From contig JAFDHB010000114.1 in NCBI GenBank assembly GCA_019308985.1, positions 1 to 11,010 on the forward strand: a DNA stretch of 11,010 bases, written 5' to 3'. A program made the translations under genes and the position numbers. The DNA is from Deltaproteobacteria bacterium. Its GTDB lineage: Bacteria > Desulfobacterota > DSM-4660 > Desulfatiglandales > HGW-15. Position 1 is the stretch's first letter; each line of letters begins with the position of its first letter. Below, one piece after another: positions 7,106 through 11,010 of the stretch. The notes below the pieces were generated by a model. That model made no database searches. It was not told the DNA's origin and worked only from the letters and a program-made list of their open reading frames with translations.

Positions 7106-7525
7106 TCACTGTTTTTTTGACCAATCCGGTCCCGTTGCATCAGGGACGGAGTCTTTTCTGCTCAAATAGGGCTTTATGTCCACTACCGGTGTCCCGTCAA
7201 AGGCGTCAATCCGCTCGATATGGATTATCGTGCCTTCTATGGACCTTATTCTGGCACAAAAAAGGGCGATCAGGTTAGGCCTGGCCGGTGAGCGAGTGGC
7301 AAACACCCCTGTCAGGGGATTGCTCCTGTCCCCCTTGGGGTGAACCAGGAGGGTGCTGCGCTTCTCCTCCGTGTCATTCTCGTGAAACCAGGCTATTACG
7401 TGGACATGGGAATACCGATCAAGGCCGAGAAGACCATCCTTGTGCCTTTCAAAGATCTCTATGAATACCGAGGAATCCTTATGCCTGATGATCCCTATGG
7501 GGTAAAGCTTGAAATAACTTTTCAT
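7106..7525 (-). CDS. TrmO/TsaA-like SAM-dependent methyltransferase, single-domain form
   Basis: A 139-residue protein with the TrmO/TsaA beta-barrel fold signature. It has an N-terminal YPIGIIRH, then GLLGLDRYSHVHVIAWFHEN (33-52), LVHPKGD, the SAM-binding GVFATRSPARPN and the C-terminal DGTPVVDIKPYL. E. coli TrmO, which methylates t6A37 of tRNA(Thr), is about 235 residues with an extra C-terminal domain that is missing here. Short forms are common in anaerobes and archaea, and their targets are mostly untested. The gene starts 3 bases after the permease stop (TAA AGG ATG), with its AGGAG site inside the end of the permease frame. It therefore belongs to the same transcript and may depend on upstream translation. 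Confidence 0.85.
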   Translation of the reverse strand: MKSYFKLYPIGIIRHKDSSVFIEIFERHKDGLLGLDRYSHVHVIAWFHENDTEEKRSTLLVHPKGDRSNPLTGVFATRSPARPNLIALFCARIRSIEGTIIHIERIDAFDGTPVVDIKPYLSRKDSVPDATGPDWSKKQ

Positions 7526-7528
7526 CCT

Positions 7529-8384
7529 TTACTCCTCTTGGAAAGGTCTTCCCAGGTGTGCCGGGGCACTGGCCCTGACAAACATCACCACACGCCGAAG
7601 CCAGGGTGAAACCTCCATTAGCCTCACGACAGACCTGTTTTGCGCCCCGTGGATGAGCACCAGGGCAAGGATCATGAGGGGAAAGGGTGCCACCTGGAAG
7701 ACCTGGGCCGGTACGGATTCCCACAGTCCCTGGAACTGTATGCCCATGACCTGTAAGAAGGAAAACAGATAGGCGCCCAGTGCCACCTTGAAAGGATGCC
7801 AACCTCCGAAGATAACTATGGCAAGGGCGATCCACCCGGTCCCCTCAGCTCCTTGAGGTCTCCCCCCATCCAGGTTTTGTGCAAAGGCTGAAGGTCGCCC
7901 CCGCGAGCCCCACCAGGAGGCCGCCGACAATGGTATACAGCAGTTGTGTCCTCCTGACCGTGACGCCCCTGGCATAGGCCGCCTTGGGATTACTGCCTAT
8001 TCCCTTCAGGGCCAGACCCAATCTCGTGCGCCCCAGCATCCATGCCGCGAGCACCATCCCCATGACCGCCAAGACCATGCCGACAGGGGACAGGCGAAGT
8101 GACTTCAAAACGGGCAGCCACAGAGAAGGAGGGAAGGGTTCGGTTCCGCTCACGGAGGCGACCCCCGGTCTCTTCCAAGGACCGAATATGAGCCACAGGC
8201 TTATCCCGAGTGCAACAAAGTTGAGACCCAGTCCCGCAAAGATCTCGTTCACGCCCGCCCTTGTCCTCAGAAACCCGGTCATGACAGCCCATAGACTACC
8301 GCCGACCAACCCGCCCAGAAATGCGGAGAAAAGGATCACGGATGAGGGACCATGCTCCGTGCCGAGTCGCATGATCGCCGTCAC
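7529..8384 (-). pseudogene. ABC transporter permease of the BMP/nucleoside type (BPD_transp_2), frameshifted and N-terminally truncated
   Basis: Two overlapping frames together encode one permease. The first (8384 down to about 7860) gives hydrophobic segments such as VILFSAFLGGLVGGSLWAV and NEIFAGLGLNFVALGISLWL, and the conserved GIGSNPKAAYARGVTV loop. It then stops early at 7845. The second (about 7860 to 7529) continues with GTGWIALAIVIFGGWHPFK and a last membrane helix APFPLMILALVLIHG. Removing one base from the run of six G (7862-7867, C on the plus strand) joins them smoothly through KPGWGRPQGAEGTGWIAL. A sequencing error is possible. The N terminus also lacks the usual first helices: the frame begins at GTG 8384 directly against the truncated ATPase gene. 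A functional transporter would normally also need a second permease, which is absent. Substrate class is probably purine nucleosides or simple sugars. Confidence 0.78.
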
Positions 8385-9337
8385 AAAAATCGCCCGGTCA
8401 TAGGCTTGCCTCCCACCCTGATCATGCCCCGATCGGGCCTTGTCAGCCCTGCCGCCACCCTCAGGAATATGCCCTGGCCGCTGCCTTCAAGACCTGCCAG
8501 CCCGACGACCTCACCTCCCCTTATTTCAACATTACATTGGTAAAGCCCTACCCTACCCAAGGATACGGTCAGATCCTCCATGAGCAGGTTAGGAGGACCA
8601 TGGGGGACCTGGGCGCAGGGGGGTGTTAAGGGGAGGCTTCCGAACATCCACCTCAAGATCCTGTCCGTATCCAGGGGCCTTGACATTTCTCCCCTCACCC
8701 GGCCCTTCCTGAGGACCGTGACCCGGTCACAGAGGCTCTCCACGTCTTCGAGCTTATGGGAGACAAAGAGGACAGTCTTTCCCTCCTCGGCCAGCCTTTT
8801 CAGGGCCCTGAAAAGTATCTCCCTCTGGAGCCTTGATATGCCGGTGGTGGGTTCATCCAGGATCAAGACCCGGACCCCAACGGCCATGAGCCTGAGGATT
8901 TCCAGTTGCTGGCGCTCTCCCACTGAAAGGGATTCAACAGGCCTATCAGGATCCAGGTCGAATCCAAAGTGGGAGGCCGACTCCTTCAACTTGCTCCCAA
9001 AATATGACCTCTTCCGGCCGAACCCCTGGGTCTGGCCTACCATGTAGTTTTCCAGTACGGAAAGAGAAGGAAAATCCAAGGGGTCCTGGTAGAGCATTCC
9101 GATTCCCAGGCTGGTGGCTTCCTTGGGACCGTTGTAATCCACGGGTTTTCCATCGAGAAGGATCGACCCCGCGGTTTTCCTCACGTATCCTGCCAAGACC
9201 TTCATGAGGGTGCTTTTCCCCGCACCGTTTTCCCCCAGGACTCCGTGGATAGTACCCGCCTCCACGTCCACATCTATACCGTCATTTGCCCTCAGGGTCC
9301 CGTAATGCTTGTGGATGTCTCTTAAAGTGACCTTCAT
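8381..9337 (-). CDS. ABC transporter ATPase of the BMP/nucleoside type, truncated in the second nucleotide-binding domain
   Basis: 318 residues, whereas family members have two nucleotide-binding domains in about 500. Domain 1 is complete: Walker A GENGAGKST (35-43), Q-loop Q84, signature LSVGERQQ (137-144), Walker B VLILDEPT (157-164) and H194 in FVSHKL. Domain 2 starts near residue 245 and shows only the degenerate Walker A-like GLEGSGQ. It then ends ten-odd residues later in GGKPMTGRFL, before its signature and Walker B. The stop overlaps the permease frame (GTGA). This looks like the scar of a deletion that removed the end of this gene and the beginning of the next. The start ATG has only a weak ribosome-binding site. 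The protein alone could still bind ATP, but a working transporter is doubtful. Confidence 0.85.
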   Translation of the reverse strand: MKVTLRDIHKHYGTLRANDGIDVDVEAGTIHGVLGENGAGKSTLMKVLAGYVRKTAGSILLDGKPVDYNGPKEATSLGIGMLYQDPLDFPSLSVLENYMVGQTQGFGRKRSYFGSKLKESASHFGFDLDPDRPVESLSVGERQQLEILRLMAVGVRVLILDEPTTGISRLQREILFRALKRLAEEGKTVLFVSHKLEDVESLCDRVTVLRKGRVRGEMSRPLDTDRILRWMFGSLPLTPPCAQVPHGPPNLLMEDLTVSLGRVGLYQCNVEIRGGEVVGLAGLEGSGQGIFLRVAAGLTRPDRGMIRVGGKPMTGRFL

Positions 9338-9598
9338 TCTTAAGAAATTAGGCTAATTACACCACCCGAAAACTTGAATTCTCATACTTGCGACATTTGG
9401 CTTTGTTCAAGAGGGTGCCTGCACTTGTAGGAGAGTTCGGTCAGAGTCTATGGGGGTTATAGCCGGGGTCTCGCAAGGGACCCCTTGCATCGATCAAGAG
9501 GTTTTGAAGGCCTTCCACTCCAGCATCCTGACGATGAGACCCCTCTCAGCCATAACCGAAAGCAAGCCCGACAGGTCGAAGGGCTTGACACGGAAAAT
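9338..9598. other. Gap between the substrate-binding protein and ATPase genes with a possible gene remnant
   Basis: No complete gene was found. Directly after the TGA of the binding-protein gene, the same minus-strand frame stays open for 34 codons to a second TGA at 9494. The codons strongly favour G or C at the third position, as in neighbouring genes, and encode RVKPFDLSGLLSVMAERG and onward. It may be the tail of a lost gene; I do not recognise it. An 86-codon open frame on the plus strand (9450-9710) runs antisense into the binding-protein gene and is not supported. The AT-rich 9338-9400 stretch could hold a weak promoter for the ATPase gene, but no convincing pair of hexamers was found. 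Confidence 0.45.
9465..9484. terminator. Possible stem-loop downstream of the binding-protein gene
   Basis: GGGGTC at 9465-9470 and GACCCC at 9479-9484 form a perfect 6-base stem with an 8-base loop, about 10 bases past the second stop on the minus strand. There is no T run, so termination is only a possibility. It could instead stabilise or pause the transcript of the binding-protein gene. Confidence 0.3.
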
Positions 9599-10186
9599 TC
9601 ATTTTGCCTTACTTTGCCCCTTCATTCCTTCTAGGAGCTGCTCCATGTACCAGATCTGTCTGTCAGTAGCGACTCGGCCGGCCTTCACGAACACCGTCCC
9701 CTCCTGGTAATAGAGGGGACCCTTGAATAGCCGCACCTTGTTTGCCCCAAGGTCCCCTATGAACTTGTCCAGAGCGGACCTCGCAATGTGAGAAAGGGCC
9801 TTTCCAGGCAAGAAACCGACATTACTGGTATCAGGATGCAAGAGCGCCGCTTCCCTTGTGCCATCCTTCATGTCATCCGAATTCGCTATGATAAGCCTGG
9901 CTCCCTTTGAGACGAGGTCATCTACGAGCTGGGGTATGGTGATGCCCGGCCTGTCTGCGGGATTTACCTTGTCGATATATATCATTTTGGCCCCCGGGAC
10001 CTTCTCCTCCACGTATCTTCCCGCCTCGTAGTGGGCCTGGCTCCAACCCCGGTCATTGTAAGGCCCGACCAACAACATACCGAAAACAAAAGGCTTGTCT
10101 GCCCCTTTCCCGATTGTGGGTGAAGCCAGGACCAGGCTCAGGCAACAGAGAATAAGGCCGATGGACCAGGATCTCTTCTCTTTCAT
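9599..10186 (-). CDS. BMP-family ABC transporter substrate-binding protein with a probable internal deletion
   Basis: 195 residues, starting at 10186 with GGGAGGAAC upstream and a Sec signal peptide (about residues 1-28). An earlier in-frame ATG at 10279 is upstream of the promoter and is rejected. The N-terminal half matches BMP (basic membrane protein / Med-type) binding proteins: FVFGMLLVGPYNDRGWSQAH, then DLVSKGARLIIANSDDMKDG. From H117-P118-D119 it passes directly into what is normally the C-terminal end of the family: TSNVGFLPGKALS, LFKGPLYYQEGTVF and ATDRQIWYM. The usual length is roughly 330-400 residues, so the middle, including much of the hinge and second lobe, appears to have been lost in frame near 9830-9838. 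Family members bind purine nucleosides or related ligands. This version is unlikely to bind normally. Confidence 0.85.
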   Translation of the reverse strand: MKEKRSWSIGLILCCLSLVLASPTIGKGADKPFVFGMLLVGPYNDRGWSQAHYEAGRYVEEKVPGAKMIYIDKVNPADRPGITIPQLVDDLVSKGARLIIANSDDMKDGTREAALLHPDTSNVGFLPGKALSHIARSALDKFIGDLGANKVRLFKGPLYYQEGTVFVKAGRVATDRQIWYMEQLLEGMKGQSKAK

Positions 10187-10244
10187 ACTCGTTCCTCCCC
10201 GTCTGTATTTTGTGCCAACCGGATAGAAAATTTCCAATGGGTGG

Positions 10245-10273
10245 GATATATGGGAAATGGGGTGCGGTGTCAA
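10245..10273 (-). promoter_or_regulatory. Sigma70 promoter of the BMP-family gene cluster
   Basis: On the minus strand a perfect TTGACA (10273-10268) is followed after exactly 17 bases by TATATC (10250-10245). Predicted transcription starts near 10238, about 50 bases before the binding-protein start codon. A palindrome lies just upstream of the -35. Confidence 0.6.
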
Positions 10274-10281
10274 GGGCAAAT

Positions 10282-10297
10282 GAGATTTCTAAATCTC
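10282..10297. promoter_or_regulatory. Palindrome upstream of the BMP-gene promoter, candidate operator
   Basis: GAGATTT, two bases, AAATCTC: a perfect inverted repeat with 7-base arms centred about 51 bases before the predicted start of transcription, eight bases beyond the -35. An activator site is plausible at this place. It could also be a 3' hairpin of the aminotransferase gene, whose stop lies 50 bases upstream, but it has no T run. Confidence 0.4.
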
Positions 10298-10348
10298 GTC
10301 GCCTTGAGCCTGTCCCATCCCTTATTGCCGGAATCCTCGGCTATGATA

Positions 10349-11010
10349 TTATACGGGGAATAACCAGTCCTTGAACCTCTCATCCTTGCCCTTCACAATA
10401 TCTTCCATCAGGTCAAAGAACCTCTTTGTCAACGGCCCAGGGACCTTTTCAAAGGGACGCTCTTCTACCTTTCTCACCGGCAGGACCTTCATGGGGGTCC
10501 CGGAGAGAAAGATCTCGTCGGCTTCCATGAGCCTTTCCTGGGGGATACGCCCTTCAACGCACTCGACACCAAGGACCTTGGCAGCCTGGATGATGGATTT
10601 CCTGCTGATACTCTGGAGAACAGTCCCCAGGCAAGGTGTCATCAAGACACCGCCGCGGATCAGGAATACCGATTCTGTTCCGCCTTCGGCAATGAAACCC
10701 TGGGTATCCAGCATGAGGGCGTTTTCAAAGCCGCGTGCCTCGGCATCCTTTCTAGCCATTATTCCGTTCAGGTAATTGGCCGCCACTTTTGCCTCTATGG
10801 GAACTGTTTGAGGGTCAAGCTTCCGCCACTTGGAAACGCATAGGGTAGTCCCTTCCGTGAAGGGAAAGGCGGGTCCGTCCATGTCCTCGAAAAAGTTCAA
10901 TACAAAGATGCTAATATCAATTACCTTGCCCGGGGGGGTAATCCTCAGGCTTATCTGCGGATAATAGCCGACGATCTTTATGGTCCCCTCTTTCAGGGTA
11001 TTTCGTCTTA
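10349..11010 (-). CDS. Class IV (branched-chain type) aminotransferase, partial (5' end outside window)
   Basis: The last 219 codons of a PLP-dependent class IV aminotransferase. The frame is open to the right edge, so the TTG codon at 10900 is not the real start. Upstream residues in the same frame read TIKIVGYYPQISLRITPPGK. IEAKVAANYLNGIMARKDAE contains the lysine expected to form the Schiff base (codon 10789-10787). It is followed by GFENALMLDTQGFIAEGGTE and SVFLIRGGVLMTP, whose glutamate is the usual PLP nitrogen contact. SGTPMKVLPVRKV near the C terminus carries the phosphate- and substrate-side loop. Members include branched-chain aminotransferase (IlvE), D-amino acid aminotransferase and aminodeoxychorismate lyase. 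The pattern best fits the IlvE-like group, but substrate is uncertain. It is on the same strand as the BMP cluster, but that cluster has its own promoter. Confidence 0.9.
   Translation of the reverse strand, partial: RRNTLKEGTIKIVGYYPQISLRITPPGKVIDISIFVLNFFEDMDGPAFPFTEGTTLCVSKWRKLDPQTVPIEAKVAANYLNGIMARKDAEARGFENALMLDTQGFIAEGGTESVFLIRGGVLMTPCLGTVLQSISRKSIIQAAKVLGVECVEGRIPQERLMEADEIFLSGTPMKVLPVRKVEERPFEKVPGPLTKRFFDLMEDIVKGKDERFKDWLFPV

Noticed and set aside
9450..9710. 86-codon plus-strand open frame
   Set aside because: It overlaps the binding-protein gene antisense and has no ribosome-binding site or family features.
10187..10279. Upstream in-frame start adding 31 residues to the BMP-family protein
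   Set aside because: It would begin upstream of the -10 element and place 31 residues before a clear signal peptide. The start at 10186 has GGGAGGAAC.

Overview
The window looks like part of the chromosome of an anaerobic bacterium, most likely a sulfate-reducing or syntrophic member of the Desulfobacterota (former Deltaproteobacteria). This placement is an inference. It rests on a Tat-exported molybdenum oxidoreductase with a ferredoxin-type partner, a cysteine-rich multi-cluster iron-sulfur protein, a BMP-type ABC transporter, high G/C at third codon positions and overall protein flavour. No rRNA, tRNA, CRISPR array, insertion sequence or phage gene was seen.

Layout. (1) Bases 1-3030, minus strand: a molybdopterin oxidoreductase operon. 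The catalytic subunit (273-2810) overlaps the next gene, an electron-transfer subunit that runs off the left edge (1-276), by an ATGA stop/start. About 200 bases upstream of the catalytic gene lies a CRP/FNR-type palindrome at the class II distance from a -10 element, so anaerobic or nitrosative control is likely. (2) 3030-3870, plus strand: a flavin-reductase-like protein, divergent from the Mo operon, ending at a strong hairpin. (3) 3870-4750, minus strand: a SYLF-domain lipoprotein with a near-consensus sigma70 promoter. (4) 4961-5920, plus strand: a queuosine-salvage (Qng1/DUF2419) protein. Two copies of a 26-base REP-like hairpin lie in the intergenic regions, at 3122 and 4813.

(5) 5965-10186, minus strand: a run of co-oriented genes. 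In transcription order they are a BMP-family substrate-binding protein, the ATPase and permease of its ABC transporter, a one-domain TrmO-like methyltransferase and a winged-helix/iron-sulfur protein with a CCCCGCCC motif. The transporter part looks decayed. The binding protein appears to have lost its middle, the ATPase stops inside its second nucleotide-binding domain directly against an N-terminally truncated permease, and the permease is frameshifted at a run of six G. The last two genes look intact and are tightly spaced, so they may be what still gives this transcript a purpose. (6) 10349-11010, minus strand: a branched-chain-type (class IV) aminotransferase that enters from the right edge.

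I see no clear new multi-gene system. The points most worth a second look are the lesions in the BMP transporter, the iron-sulfur/winged-helix protein coupled to a TrmO-like gene, the architecture of the Mo-operon promoter and the unknown substrate of the Mo enzyme.
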